Assembly (NCBI GenBank): GCA_963920665.1
Contig: OY987273.1
Coordinates: 15,936,501 to 16,000,500 of the forward strand
Origin: Straminergon stramineum
Taxonomy: Eukaryota; Streptophyta; Bryopsida; Hypnales; Calliergonaceae
Length of the DNA stretch: 64,000 nt
Direction: 5' to 3'
Below, one piece after another: positions 1-11,934 of the stretch. A program made the position numbers and the translations under genes. The number at the start of each line of letters is the position of its first letter. Positions within the stretch are counted from its first letter, which is position 1. Below the pieces are notes generated by a model, which saw only the letters and a list, made by a program, of their open reading frames with translations, did no database searches and was not told the DNA's origin.

Positions 1-690
1 AAGGTTGTTGTTTTTGATTTTAAGAAGTTCCTCTGCTTTCGTACTTGCTTCACGCAAAACTACTATTGCAGTATCTATTTTAGCAACCAACACATCTACA
101 TCATCTTCGGAATCACTACCACTTCCTTTTCATCCACTTCTTGTATACCTTGTTTGTAGAGGTTTAGCAATGATTCAGGCTCCTCAACCTTTTCTTTCCC
201 CTTCTGTTGAACTTCCGCCTCCAAGGCTATTCTTTGCTCCTCCATGACAACATCTTCATCGTTGCTCGTGAAACAATACCCATCATATTCATGGGTGTGC
301 TCATTTGAGCTAGAATTAGGGAACCACACTACCTCTTCATCAAGAACAACTAACTTTCCTAGCTTCACAGGTGCCAACATCTTCTTGACATCAATTGGTG
401 CTTCTTCATTCATAATTGATGCTTGATTAGGATGGTCTCCAACAAGGAGCTCCTTCAAGGTTGACCAATCCACATGCTTCTTCAATACAAGTTCAGCGTA
501 TACGATTTGGACGAGGTAGAAACAAAAATTGTCGTTTTGATAAGGCTTGGGCTCCAAACATAGCTTCATTCACACATGTAAGCATCTTTGGATGAAGGAC
601 TCATTCTTGTAGTATCCAAGATTTGACTTGTTTTTCTCCAAGTGAATCTTGTAACGCCATAGTGTGGCGATGTGAAACTTTAATTTTTTT
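1..690 (-). pseudogene. CHI-KLFP-module protein, fragment (copy P1)
   Basis: This is a decayed fragment of the CHI-KLFP family, an unrecognised plant transposon-borne family. On the minus strand from about 680 it shows the second half of the module: a His-Ile-Ala-Thr-Leu-Trp segment, an Asn-Leu-Gly-Tyr stretch, Phe-Ile-Gln-Arg-Cys, then Val-Tyr-Ala-Glu-Leu and the hallmark Val-Asp-Trp-Ser-Thr-Leu-Lys. An acidic linker follows (codons around 250-350) and then a Lys/Glu-rich tail. A stop lies at 570-572, and a frameshift near 96-100 separates the main frame from the tail, which runs off the window at base 1. The first half of the module is absent because element D begins at about 691. The layout matches the better preserved copy at 47760-49241. 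The domain function is unknown. Confidence 0.6.
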
Positions 691-923
691 GGCTTACCTA
701 GTAAAACTAACCAGAAACCCAGAAGTAGGTATCTGGATCTAGCTAAGGAACCATAGATAGCTAAAATAGAGAAGGAAAATGAAATAGTGGAGGGATTTAC
801 TTGAATCCGGTCCTAGTAGAAGAATGGATGAGAACGGATGTCCAACTGGATAGGGAATGGACCGGATATCGTGGAGGAACCCGATCCGGAGTAGGTCATG
901 ATGAGGTGACAGGGGTCCAATGA

Positions 924-931
924 CTATATAA
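924..931 (+). promoter_or_regulatory. TATA box of element D
   Basis: A CTATATAAGGG stretch lies about 300 bp upstream of the first credible codons of the D frame. It is followed by a pyrimidine-rich leader, as expected of a transposon promoter. Confidence 0.45.
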
Positions 932-1224
932 GGGCTAGCCTACCCAATTGAACCTCTTCTACATTTTTCGCTTGTCTTAGCGCTCTCCATGCTCTAAGCT
1001 CCCTACTCTCATCAAAGACTTAGCTTTCCGTGTTGGGTCTGCGTGAGAGTGTTTTTATTCGAGAGTTGTGTTGTTATTGTCTTGATTTTCGGTTGAGATC
1101 GGAGAGAGAAAGTAAGGAACAAGACGTGCAGCTAGGAGAGAGTGAGGTAGAATTAGAAAAGGGTTCTGAGTGCGCATCCATGTCGATGCTGCAGCTTAGG
1201 AGAAGTAGAGGCAGACACGCTAGT

Positions 1225-2671
1225 ATGTCCTCGATGGAGGTGAAGCTTTGGAAGGTGATTCCGGTTATTCCCTCTACCGAACTAGCCTAGTTCCAACTCA
1301 TGGAGGATTTGACTTCCATGGGTTGCTTGGGGTTTGCAGAAAAACACTAAGGCTTCAAAGAGGAAGTTATGGTGAGGGAACGAGTTCCAGGGTGCTGTCA
1401 ACCCAAAGGATGGCTACACTGTAGAGGATTGCATAGATGAGCGCCACTATTGACTTCTGCAATTCCTCGTCCCGATCTTGCACCCGGAAAAACCATCGAG
1501 GGTGACAATCTCCTTTGCAAATACCATCTTCAACGCCTTGAGAGGAGACCGGAGAGTCGACTAGGCCCGGATCATTTCCGATCTGGTCACCCAACTCGTA
1601 GGTAGAGTTGGAAAGAATAGGGCCACTCTCGTGTGTCCCTACCTCATCCATCTCTACCATTCCCATCAGCTCCTAAGCGTTGGAGAGGAGAAGGTGTGGA
1701 GGGCTCAGGAAGTCCTCTTGAAGTATGGAGAATTGGAAACGAATGACAAAGTTTAATCTGGTTCCGATTCTAGGGAGGATAGTGAGTCAAAGGAGGACGA
1801 GCCGGTGATGCCATTGATCAAGCAACAAAAGATGACACCTCACAAGCGAGGGACGCCACCCAATTATGATACCTTGGCCTTGAACAAGAGACCGAAGGTT
1901 GAGAAGACCGTGTTAGAGGAATCGGATCCCGATGATCTGTTCAATCCTCTTGTCAAAATCTTATGCGACGTGAGAGCGGATTGGGAACTAAAGAGAAGGA
2001 CCCTGCTCACAATCGGAAAGTTGGTGGGAGCGCCGCCAAACAGAGAGCTACCGGAGAAGGTAGCGAGCTGCATCTCTGATCCGGTCGAGACCCGGAAACA
2101 GAAAGGAGAGATCTAGAGGATGTAGGAGGAGGTGGATCGAGTGAAGGCAGAACTCCTTGTACTTAAGGAGAACTTTGTAGCCGCTCGATTGATGGCAGAT
2201 GAAGCTCAAAAGATGGTGGAGCAGGTGAAGGCCACGTTCGAGGAGACTGGAATGGCTGTCGCCAAGGCTAAACTATTTGATGAGAAGGTGCACGATGAGA
2301 AGAAGCCATCCAGGTCCCGAATGGTCAGCATTCTCATAGACTTTGTCAAGTAGGTTGAAGCGGCAATGAAGGAAGCGTAGAAGGCGGCAGACCAGATGGA
2401 GGAGAGTAGCTGGTTAGTATTGAGAGCTACTTGCTCTCGGGGGATTTGACTCTCGGATATATCTCTTCTGGATTCATTCATGGATGCAACGGCAAGAGAG
2501 GGAAAAGATGCCACTCCCAAGTCCAAGAGATCGGAAGCGAAGGCGAATCTGGCCAGTACGCCCGGATTTGCCATTGACTTGGACTCAACCTCTGGATCCC
2601 TAGATGACGACCCGGTTCTTAAACTGCAGGAGGGGGAACGGAATCAAAACTTGAACAAGATCTTCGAGTAA
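1225..2671 (+). pseudogene. gag-like protein of element D, decayed
   Basis: This frame resembles the protein in copies A, B and C. The N-terminal piece around 1225-1330 (VIPVIPSTEL, then LMEDLTSMGCLGF) aligns with VCPTIPERL and LEDNFSTIGCVGLF of copy C. After a shift or deletion, the conserved core appears at about 1400-1680: a DGYTVEDCID segment, LHPEKPSRVTI, SFANTIF, and CPYLIHLYH. The downstream frame (1805-2671) is rich in Lys, Glu and Asp and looks like a coiled-coil or linker region. Stops interrupt it at 1757, 2114 and 2351, among others. It could be a retrotransposon gag or a plant-mobile-domain-like protein. I cannot name the family. Confidence 0.55.
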
Positions 2672-3870
2672 ATGGAGCTAGAAGCGGATAGTGCCACCAT
2701 TGGATCTCGAGTGGGTACTTAGTGTGTAAATAATAGGAATGTTAGGAATAGATTCGGATCCTATTCCGATCCGGTTAGAAGTAGGTAGGACTGAAATGTA
2801 CGGCCCCAGTGGCGGTGGAACTTTTGGAGGCCTTTTTGCCTGCTTGTACTTTTTGATTGTATTTAAGTCAATCACTACAGAGGGTACTATGGTGTTTTCT
2901 TTTTGCAAAATTCTTGTACCTTTGTATGCACTCTTGTGTTGTGTGTGTATCTCCCAAGTTTGGTAGGGTTGCATGGCGCGGAGTTAAGAAGGTATAGGAC
3001 TGAGTTATGAATTGATTTCTCCCCTTGGTGTGTAAGATTCCAATCCTTAGTGTATGTGAGCGGGTTGTGGAAGTGTTGGGAGTGAACTTCAATGCCTCAA
3101 CAGATCTAGAGTTTTGAGTTCTGGGTGAGATAGCCGTTATTAGGCTAGGCGGATAGGGAGGGTATCCTTAGTCATGCTAGAACTTTTGGGTGGGAAATCC
3201 GGTTGAGTGTCCAATCTTCTGAGAGGTCTCACAACCTTAGTTAGTAAACAGAATAACTCTAGTAAGTGTTGGAACGGATGAGTACACTTGTGACCACCTA
3301 GTTGTGCACGGGTAGGAACTAGCATCAAGGTCGTTGTAGTAAAAAAGGATTGTACGAGGGGTCTCTATGTGACCTTCAAACCGGATTGTTGTCTGGGTTG
3401 TTGTGAGGGATCAAACCGGATTTGAGTTAATTTAGGGGAGAAGGAGATAGGACAGTGGGCCTTCAACTACTACAATCTAAGGAAGGAGTGGTGGGCCTAC
3501 CACTCACAAAATCAAGTAGCGACCCCTTTGATGGTCCAACTAAGGCAAAACTAAACCGGAATAGGGGTGAGGAGACATAGAGACAATCTTGAATGGATTG
3601 GTCCAGAGGAGTACGAGGACCGGAAGTGGTGCAGTCCTGGGATTGGGTTAAATTGGGCCAACCAGTGATTTAGGGAATCAGAAGAGGATGAATCCGGTCT
3701 GATACTATCTGGTGGTTGGTTATTTCCGGGTTTAGATCTAGGACCGAAAGAAAGGTTTAGAGGTTAATAAGGCTTACTCGCTTAATAAAGTTAAATACTT
3801 CACAAAATCTCTTGGGTTTGATATTTAGAGTCACTTTGTTATGCTCTAGAGTGATTTTTGTGAGTATAAT
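2672..3870 (+). other. Non-coding 3' region of element D
   Basis: I see no gene here. Several segments, for example around 3480-3560 and 3810-3850, resemble the 3' region of copy A at about 7690-7740 and 7920-7960, so I assign the stretch to the element. Confidence 0.4.
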
Positions 3871-4015
3871 AGGGAATTGACTTGCTCTGTGCTACGACAT
3901 AACCCCTGCCACTCCCATTTTTTTTTTCTTCTATAATGATATTGCATTCATATAGTTGAGTGAAAGAGTGGTGAGTTAGCAATCGTTTCAACAGTTCAAT
4001 TAGTTCCATTTTACG

Positions 4016-5980
4016 ATGGCGGAGGGAGATATCCATAAACCATTAGTTATGGCACGAATGGTTTGTCCGACCATTTTGAAAAGACTAAGGGATCGGTCGT
4101 AGTTAGAAGACAACTTGAGCACAATAGGGTGGGTTGGTTTGTTCCTTACGTTATAGACTATAAAGAATGATTGGATGATTTAGGAGCTCGTCATAGGAGC
4201 TCCAAATCAATATGAGCTGACAATGAAGGGGCGACCCAAAACCTGGACGGAGGAGGTTTGGGCAAAGGAATACGGATTCCCTAGGAAGGGATCCGGATTA
4301 GCCCCTCAAACGGATAAGTTTGCATTAGGGAAGTTCAGGAATATAGCCCATTCTAAGGAAGGATATGCCATTAGTGACTGTCTAGATGGCAAGCAGAAGC
4401 AGGTCTTAGAGTTCCTTATCCCAATCTTGTATCCAGAAAAGTCTACCCGGTTTACAATTACGGTAGCCAATACCATTTTCGATGCAATGGAGGGTAGACC
4501 GGTCAACTGGGGCAAAGTCATTGGAGCAGTAGTTTCCAAGCTTGCCACCAATGTAGGAAAGGCAAAGACTAGCCCAATTGGTCCTTATCTGTTCCACTTC
4601 TATCATCATGCGGAACTTTTGAGTGATGTAGAAATGATAGAATACAGCACTAGATCCACAATCTTGCATTATGGCTTCATGAACAAAGTGGAGGCATAGG
4701 AGCTGGCATTCGAAGAAGAGGAAGAGCCGAAAGAGGAGGAGTAGCTCATAGATCGGAGACGAAGGAAATCCACCGATCCAGCTTCATGAGGGAAACTCCC
4801 TGTTCTAGAGGAGGTTCTGGAAAAGCTAGAGAAAGACATTTCCAAGTTCTTCAAAACGGGATTCGACTGGATGCTGCAAGCATAGGAGTACCACGAGACC
4901 TTGGCAGACCTTCTCTAAAGGATCAACAAGGAGTTGAAGGTCAAGCCAAAGGATATACTCGACACCGTGAAGAAACTTCCGAATCCGGAAAAGTAGGGAC
5001 GGAAGGAGAAGACTAACCTTCAAGCCAAGTTGAGTTGGGCAAAAGGAGAGTTCGCCACAACGAAGTGGAGGGAGAAGGAAGCTCTGTAGCTTGTTAAGAA
5101 CCTATCCAGTTTGGTGGATAGACCCGCGAAGCTTGTCGTCAAAGCCTCTCTCATCCAAAACCAGCTAATAGAGGAAGGACATCTAACTGGATCCAAGATA
5201 GTCCAGATCTTGGTCGACTTTCCATCAAAGATGAATGTAGTATTGAAGGAGATGCGCCAACTCGTAGGACAGATTGATCCGGATCGTGTCATGGATTTTT
5301 CCCACTTTCCAAAAATCCATTTTGACACAGAAACTCTAGTGAAGTTAATGACATCACTACCACTTCTGTCAAGACCGGAAGTTCCTAGGAAGACTCTTCG
5401 GCATTCAACCGAACCCTTCTCAACTCAGTTGGAGAAGACCATTCGGAGAAGCGTGAAGATAGTTTAGGAGCCAGCCAAGCAGCCAAACGAACCACAAGAG
5501 TTGGCGCTACCAAAAGTAACCTTCTCACCATTGATTCCGATGATCAATATTTCGGAGAAGGAACCCCTTCAAACACCTAGGTTGCTTATACGGAGTGACC
5601 TAGCAGACCAAATTGGAGGATTGATGAATTCAGCCCGAACTCATCCGGAAAGCTTCGAGCACATGCAGCAACCTCAACCAAGGCAGGAGAGGACCACCAT
5701 CGTTCTAGATGAGACCTCTCCAAGAATAGAAGACAAGAGGGAGGTTACACAGATAGAGAAATCTAAAGAAAAGGAGTACCAAACTAGATCAGAGGAGGAA
5801 GAAGCGGAAGAAGACATGACAGAGGAAGACTTACCTCCGGAAATCCGGAAGATCTAGACTCGGGCAGCATTGAGGACGACTCCGGTGAAGGCAACTCTGA
5901 AAGTGACTCCAAGGGCATCCATCTGGGCACCATCAAGTCAAGGTAGGAGTAGTCAGAAGAAGGTGCGAAAGGCAAAGTAG
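4016..5980 (+). pseudogene. gag-like protein of element A
   Basis: One frame of 655 codons starts at ATG 4016 (MAEGDIHKP). The same start context and first residues occur in copies B and C, which decides the start. Residues 1-100 form a conserved N-terminal region, followed by a core at about residues 95-220 (GYAISDCLDG, VLEFLIPILYP, TVANTIFDAM, PYLFHFYHHAELL). The middle third is Lys/Glu/Leu-rich with likely coiled coil, residues around 580-615 are very acidic, and the last 35 residues are basic and Ser/Thr-rich. About ten in-frame stops occur (for example 4697, 5465 and 5855) but no frameshift. The organisation suggests a gag-like or nucleic-acid-binding structural protein. No protease or polymerase follows. 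Confidence 0.6.
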
Positions 5981-7990
5981 TTAGGGTTCTAGTTAGTTAG
6001 GATTTGAATTTGAATCTGATCTAGGTTTCCAAGGATGGACTCGGGTTCCAGATTTCTAGGATCTGACTTTCCAGGTTTCTCGGGAGGTCTGTGATTGGTC
6101 ACCTGGATTTCCGAGTAGCTTTCTGGCTTTGGGGTTTTGAGTTTTGAAGGGAGGGCAGGCTTGTTGACCTCTCATTCCATCGTGATGCTTATACTTGATA
6201 TCTTGTCATCCTTTCTTTAATTTGAGCCACCAAGTGGACATTCACGAATTGATCTATCATATATCCAGCTTTCTTGTGTTTGTGTATGAGAGCGTTGAAG
6301 TGTAAGAGAGAGGAGGAGGTGAGGAGGAATCTGGCTCTGAGGTGACTGGATCTAATTTGGGAGGGAATGTTTGTGACGTAGTTTAGGCTTGTGAATATGG
6401 TCTTGTGCGCAGTGCCTTTAAAACACTAGAACGGAAATCTGGCAAGGAGTGGTGTGGGTGCAAGTCTAGAATACCAAGAAGGGTTCCATGCGGAGATAAG
6501 CAACCACCAACAGAAAAATCTCCATCCTATTCTCCGAAAGCTCTACCAAACCCTAGGATCAGTCTAATGAACAACTAACAATCCCCTATCGGTTGCAATT
6601 TTTGTTGATCTGTCGTTGTAGTGGAGAAGACTGGTTACGGCTTTGAATGACCTGCCTTCTAGATTGGCCATTCGGGAAGTTGTGAGAGTATTTCTTGGTC
6701 TGATCTAGTGCAACATTTGGTCTAAGTGTGTTTTGTATAGTTTAGAGAGAGAAAAGAGGTGAAAAGAGTGCTTAAGTTGGTAATACGGATAATCTTGGCT
6801 TGTAGCAACATTCTAGAATCCTGTGGGACAATATTTCAAGTCATTTTACGACGTTTTGGTGTTGTAATGGTACTTACACTCCACTACACATACGATAAAG
6901 GCGAAGTAGTTAATTGATTTCAGTTGGTCAGGGTTCGAATGTTAGTTCCAAAATGGGTTTCCAAGCATGGGCTTGTTTCCAGATTTTTAGGATCCACTTG
7001 CACTTTCCAGATTTCTTGGGAGGTCATTGAGTGGCCGCCCTGATTTTGGGGTGGCTTTTTGCTTTTGCTTTTGGTTTTTAAGGGTGGGCAAGTCTATTGC
7101 CCTCTCATTCCATCCTAACACTTTCAATTGTTATTTTGTTCTGTTGTCCTTAATCTGAGCCACCAAGTGGACATTCGAAATTGAACTATGTGTACCTAGC
7201 TTTGTTGTTTGTTTGCATGATTGTTGAGGTGTAAGAGAGAGTGAGAAAGGAGGAATATGGATCTTGGGTAACTGGATCAGATTGGGAGGGAACGTTTGTG
7301 ATGTACTTTAGGCTTGTGACTAAGGACTTGTGCGTGGTGCCTTGGGATGATTGGAACGGTAATCTGGTAAAGAGTGGTGTGGATGTGGGTCTAGAATCTG
7401 GTGTGGTTCTGTGCGGAGATAAGCAACTGCCATTAGGAAAATCCTCGCTCACCCAAAAGGTTTGCGAACCATAGGATTAGTCTAGCAAATGACAAACAAA
7501 CCCTTATCGATTCTGGGTGTCTTGGATTTGTTATTGTAGTGGAAGAGGCTGGAAACAGCCTTAGGTGACCTGCTTTTTGGATTGGCTAGCTGGGAAGTTG
7601 TGAAGGTATTTTCGTGAATACATCTATTGCAACCTTTGGTTATGAGAGTTTGTATAGTTAGAGAGAGAAGAGAGTGTGAGGAATACGAGTGGTGAGTCCC
7701 TACCCCCTTACAAGATCAAAAGCAGACCCTCTAAAGGTAAAACAAAGGAATAGAAAAATAGAGTTTTAGAGAAGACGTAACTGGAATCTAGAAAAGCTAG
7801 ATCTATATTGAATTCTGGGTTGACATAACTCATGGAAAAGAGAGTAAGGAGTTGGACAAAGTGAGTAAGGAGAAAATACGGATATCCTTAGCATATAGCA
7901 ACATATTGGACTCCCCTAGGACGATATTTTGAGTCATTTTACAACATTCTGGTGTTGTAAGGGTACTTACGCCTAGACCGTGCATATGAC
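5981..7990 (+). repeat. Tandemly duplicated 3' region of element A
   Basis: Two diverged copies of a unit of roughly 930-1090 bp lie head to tail (about 5967-6896 and 6897-7990). Both begin near a GGC(A/G)AAGTAGTTA segment, share a GTTTCCAAG(G/C)ATGG segment and a 'gagccaccaagtggacattc' segment, and end with TCATTTTAC followed by GGTACTTAC. A single copy is present in element C at about 26797-27895. I see no coding content. Confidence 0.6.
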
Positions 7991-8179
7991 ACCTAGACCA
8001 TAGGTTCTCCCTATCTAGATTTCTAGATTCCAGATTTGACTCTAATTTGTTTACGGAATATCCTATATATTTCTATAAACTAGTTACAATATTTATGATT
8101 AGTTGACTCTACTTACGTTTGCTTAACCAAAAAACAAAAAAAATTCAACTTTGTAATAGTTTTATTTTAAACTAACTCG
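7991..8179 (-). repeat. Inverted left-end fragment of the gag-like family
   Basis: Read on the minus strand, this matches the left ends of copies B (24397 onward) and C (25856 onward) in order: GAGTTAGTTTAAAATAAAAC, then a TTCCGTAA(A/C)C segment, TCTAGAAATCTAG, and CCTATGGTCTAG. It abuts the right end of copy A. It is therefore a truncated, oppositely oriented copy, or part of a fold-back arrangement. Confidence 0.45.
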
Positions 8180-9124
8180 CCCCATTCAAAGTTTCTATCT
8201 TTCTACACCACCAATACAGGTTGAAGAGAATCTTTCATTGAAAAATTCGTAGTGATTACATTTTGTGTAATAAAATTTTAGAAAAATATGCAATCCTACT
8301 AAACTCTATTTTTTCACATGGAAAAAATGTTGCATTCACTAAACCTCTACTCCAAATATGCATAATTGTTGAAGTGATTGAAAATGGGTTGGCTACCTTT
8401 ATGTTCATATCATAAAAGGAAGAGAAGTCCTAGAATTATAAGTTTGTGCCAACTAGTCTCATTGTCCATATTGAAGATAAAGTTCCTGACACATCTTACG
8501 GATGGGCACTTGGATTTCTAGGTGATTCTTCCAACAACGGAAGTGTTGAAGACAAGGCGCATGCTGTTGATCTAAGTAGAGTCACAAGACTGGTTGTCAA
8601 AACATCCTCATGGACTTGCTTTAGTTTCCGAGATGGACCTTTCAAAATTGGCATACCTGCTTACTTTTTCACAAGGACCGTCCATGTTCTTGCCTGCTCT
8701 CTCCCTCGCCCTCTGTCACACGTCTTCATGTTGGTTTGTCGCCAGGTTCTTCTTGAATTAGATTCTATCGACCTTGACGGCCATCCCTTTCTAGGCAATG
8801 ATGGCTCGACTAGTGTAGTTGCTACTTACACAGCAATCCTCAAATGGAACTGAAATTCATTCCTCCATATCATTGAAATTCTCCATAAAATCTTAAAGCT
8901 TACTTGTAGGAATATGTGTTGGAGCATTATTTTGAGAAAGCACTAAATAAGTGCAAAATGTCAAGACAAGTCCTCCTTGTATGAGGGCAAGAAACATGAA
9001 TTGACTTTCAAGGTTTTAGAGATGTCCCTAGAGACCAAATTTCAATTCCACAAGCACACCAAGTACATCTCCGAAACCTTGAAAGGCAACTTATGTTTTT
9101 TGCTCCATAGAATATAGAAATGAC
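8180..9124. other. No recognisable gene
   Basis: This is AT-rich sequence. A frame of 135 codons at 8446-8853 (+) has no motif I recognise, no upstream signal and no relative elsewhere in the window. I do not call it a gene. Confidence 0.3.
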
Positions 9125-9240
9125 TTGACGTTTTTTTTCTAATTTTTTTAAGGTGGTTGGCTACCGAGACCAAGCCATAGGAGGAATCAAGCTCAAGACC
9201 TCTAAGAACCCAAGTGAGTTCATAGACATTAACAATGTCT
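9125..9240 (-). repeat. Candidate tRNA-derived SINE, copy 1
   Basis: On the minus strand an A-box-like CTCACTTGGG is followed after about 25 bp by a B-box-like GAGCTTGATTCC. Then come GGTAGCCAACCACC and an A-rich tail (AAAAAAATTAGAAAAAAAA). The same order recurs at 53300-53450 (-). Confidence 0.35.
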
Positions 9241-9489
9241 ATGCTTAGTGACAACTCTAATGCCTTCTCTAATATAGTTTCCATTTTTTGGAACTTTGAG
9301 GGCCATTCAATTCCCGACACCCATTCTGACCATAACCTCTATTGTGACCTTGATTTCTTCCTCCACAACGTAGTTGAGGGGGGCCGAGAAGGAGATTACT
9401 TTGTCCTCTGGCCAAGGTTGCGAACCTGGTAAGTTTGTCAAAGGGAATAATTTTACCTCCCCTTCGTGGAGACACCATCCCTTAGCGCC

Positions 9490-9867
9490 TTAACCTTAGA
9501 ATGGATGGGTAGAGGATGTATAGTCCATCCATGGTCCATCTCTTTGATAGAAGGGCCGTCTCAAGGCAGAGGATGTATAGTCTATCCATAGTCTATCCTT
9601 TTGACGAAAAGGCCATCTGAAGGCAAAAGACGAGGTCGTCTGTCGAAACATTGGGTAGTGGATAGCCCTTCTGTCACTATAGTAGACCTTAGTGCCATCC
9701 ATCAAAGGGATAGACTTCTGTCAATTCCCTCTACCATCTACAAATTACCCTAAATCCTAGTCCTCAATCTACTTGGCAGTTCGTTGGCAATGTTCTTGTC
9801 GCCTTCATGGTCTTTCATCGAGGGGACAGTGTCAATAGTTGACCTGTCTCCAATGATTGTATATAAA
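9490..9867 (+). promoter_or_regulatory. Promoter region of kinase-like gene 1: motif array plus TATA box
   Basis: A GC-richer array of (T/A)GTCCATCC and GGCC(G/A)TCT motifs spans about 9500-9720. A TATAAAT box lies at 9862-9868, 200 bp before the start codon at 10062. The architecture, motif array then TATA then about 200 bp of leader, recurs before the other cargo genes, with a different motif in the 43-63 kb element. Confidence 0.5.
9511..9625 (+). repeat. Two-copy 57-bp tandem repeat
   Basis: An AGAGGATGTATAGT(C)... unit starts at 9511 and again at 9568. The copies differ at several transition sites and form part of the promoter array of kinase-like gene 1. Confidence 0.6.
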
Positions 9868-10061
9868 TGGCAAAAACCTTGTATTTATTGTTTGATTCTC
9901 TCTTGTGCTAATGGTGCTCCATTGTCCTAGACTATAGACAATGCTTGGAGAGGGACTCGTATTTGCAAGGGACAGGGGCGATTTTTCCTCCGTCAATCCT
10001 AAAACCTTGATCCTAAACCCTCACTATAAATGATGACTGTGGTAGTGGGGTTTATAGTTGG

Positions 10062-11743
10062 ATGGTGTTGACAATGGCAGGTGGTTCCTCAACTACAAGG
10101 AAGGTGGTTGAGTGGTTGGATGAAAGTGTTGAGCCTGAGTCGGGATTGTCACCCAAACCAAGACAGGGCGCATCAAAGGCGTTGGCTATAGATGAGACCA
10201 ACCCTCTAGGCTTTCGGGAGTCATCGACTAGGAAGAGGAAGCCAAAGCTGAAGCATATTTCCAAAATTTAATGGGTTGAGAAGTGGCAACAACAAGAAGC
10301 CATTGCAGAGGTATATGAAATGGCACTAGATTTTTTTGATCAATTTTTGATAGAGCAATTGAATGCAATGTATGTCTCGCATAGGGAGACCCATGTTGAA
10401 TGAATTAAGGGCAAGTTGGTATACATATTCACTCAAAGAATGCTGGAGGACAAATGGCACAAGGATCGCATAACCCCAGGCTTTCATAAGTGGCTAGATG
10501 ACCAAGTCCAAGCATGTGTCTTCAACCTCATCCATATCACTTCAAAATTGAAGGGCTTTGATCCAAACAAAAACCTTAAACATGGACCTAAGATGGTGTG
10601 GCACAAGAAGGTGGAGTGGTGGTGCCATGCAATACATCCATTTTCTAAAAGCAACGTGAACAAGTCTCCATGGTTTCAACTAAGGCAATCTAAGTCCATT
10701 GGATACGGGGGAGCTGACGCCATATTATTCTTGGATCGAGACATGGTTGTGGTTCCCTTGTTGGGTCACAATGACCAAGGGGGCATGGAAGGGTGTATAA
10801 AGTCATACTCAAGAATTGTCAACCCATTCCATAGTCAATTGAATAAGATGGGAAGTTGGCCTTGGACATACACCAATTGAAGAAAAAATGGGAGAAGTTG
10901 TCCATCGAGGCCCTAGTTTGTCCTTGTGATCACCCCAGGGTCATCAAATTTTTTGCAATAAACAACCAAACCATGGAGTGTTATTTGCATTGGTGGAATG
11001 GTGGGACTTGTGGTGCCATGCTTTCAACAGTTGAGAAAAACACGGACTATTCCAAGATTGGAGAGCTTGCGTACCATGTCCACGAACAAAATGAACAGGC
11101 CAAGCAATAGGCCAAACGACTCATAGCGTATAGACATAATCGCATTGAGCTAGCGTAGGCACTGATTTGCATTGTGGACACCGTACAATAGTCTTCATGC
11201 CTCCATAATGACATCACACTCGTGAATGTCATGCTTCACTTCCCGGATGATGATGGACGAATTGTGTGGATTGGGCTATGTGATTAGGGCATGGCTAGCC
11301 ACATAGACGACGAAACTCCTTCCTTGCATGGCCACCCAAGTCAATTTGCATTGAAGGCCATGCATACAAAATGTTGGTGGTTGGATCCCGAATTATTTTA
11401 CGTTGTAGGCAGTCATGGCACTAATTTTTCTCCCACTTGTGCACATAGACAATATACTATTAATATACACACGAATGGATATGCTGTGGGAAAACTTGCA
11501 CAAAAGATATGGAAGAAGGACCGGGGCAATGTAGAAATGATTCTAGATCACACGACATTGGGGACATTTGAAGCGAAATTGGGAGAGTTGTGCAAGGAAG
11601 ATCCCCGAGAAAGGTGTTCATTGGCCCATGCAATGAAATGACTTGGTGGTCCTCCAACATTTTGGCCACCTCCCATTGGTTGCTTCCACAATCCCCGACG
11701 TGAGCAGGAGCTGAGGGCAAAAAATCAAAACAAGGAAGATTAG
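10062..11743 (+). pseudogene. Kinase-like protein gene 1, decayed
   Basis: This is a transposon-borne protein-kinase-like gene. The start is ATG 10062, or 10074 (MAGGSSTT). The N-terminal 200 codons are a family-specific region. The kinase-like part follows a one-base shift near 10856: an EALVCPCDHPRVIKF stretch, then CLHNDITLVNVMLHF (equivalent to the catalytic loop HxD...N), then a CD-stop-GMA equivalent of DFG (the stop at 11284-11286 replaces the Trp of the family motif CDWG), then DPELFYVVG (equivalent to APE). The frame ends at TAG 11741-11743. There are about seven in-frame stops. Its relatives are the genes at 36430 and 50070. If once active it presumably phosphorylated a protein, but the lysine that would bind ATP cannot be placed with confidence. 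Confidence 0.6.
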
Positions 11744-11934
11744 ACAATGATGCAATTTAGTGTACAGGTGTAGTACTAGGACTTCTTATAGTGCAAGAAA
11801 AGTATTTTCCCAGCTCAAATACTACTTAACTATCTAGATGTTTTGACTTTTTTTTCCTTTGCAAATATAAATAAATATTTTCTCATTCATTTGAACTCGA
11901 GCAATATTGCATGCAGTGGCTTTGTTCTCAAGTG

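Larger units (their letters stand above)
691..3870 (+). mobile_element. gag-like element copy D (left member of a head-to-tail pair)
   Basis: This is a diverged copy of the repeat family seen again at 3871-7990, 24397-25855 and 25856-27895. Its left end (ACCTAGTAAAACTAACC) resembles the left end of copy C (ACCTAGTTAAAATAAAATAG). It has a leader with a TATA box, a decayed gag-like frame, and about 1.2 kb of 3' sequence resembling the 3' regions of copies A and C. No reverse transcriptase or integrase is visible. The right boundary, near 3870, is inferred from where the 3'-end similarity stops and the leader of copy A begins. Confidence 0.5.
3871..7990 (+). mobile_element. gag-like element copy A
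   Basis: This is the most complete copy of the gag-like family. It has a short leader, a single reading frame of 655 codons (4016-5980) and about 2 kb of 3' non-coding sequence made of two diverged tandem copies. The leader just before the start codon (GAGTGAAAGAGTGGTGAGTT at about 3959) recurs before the start codons of copies B and C. Copy A lies directly after copy D in the same orientation. No pol genes are visible, so it would depend on proteins from elsewhere if it is a retroelement. Confidence 0.55.

Noticed and set aside
5981..7990. 3' region of element A as a long terminal repeat
   Set aside because: The tandem pair lies on one side of the coding frame only. No equivalent full copy precedes the start codon.
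8446..8853. 135-codon open frame
   Set aside because: No motif, no relative in the window, no promoter signal. Chance frame length is plausible.
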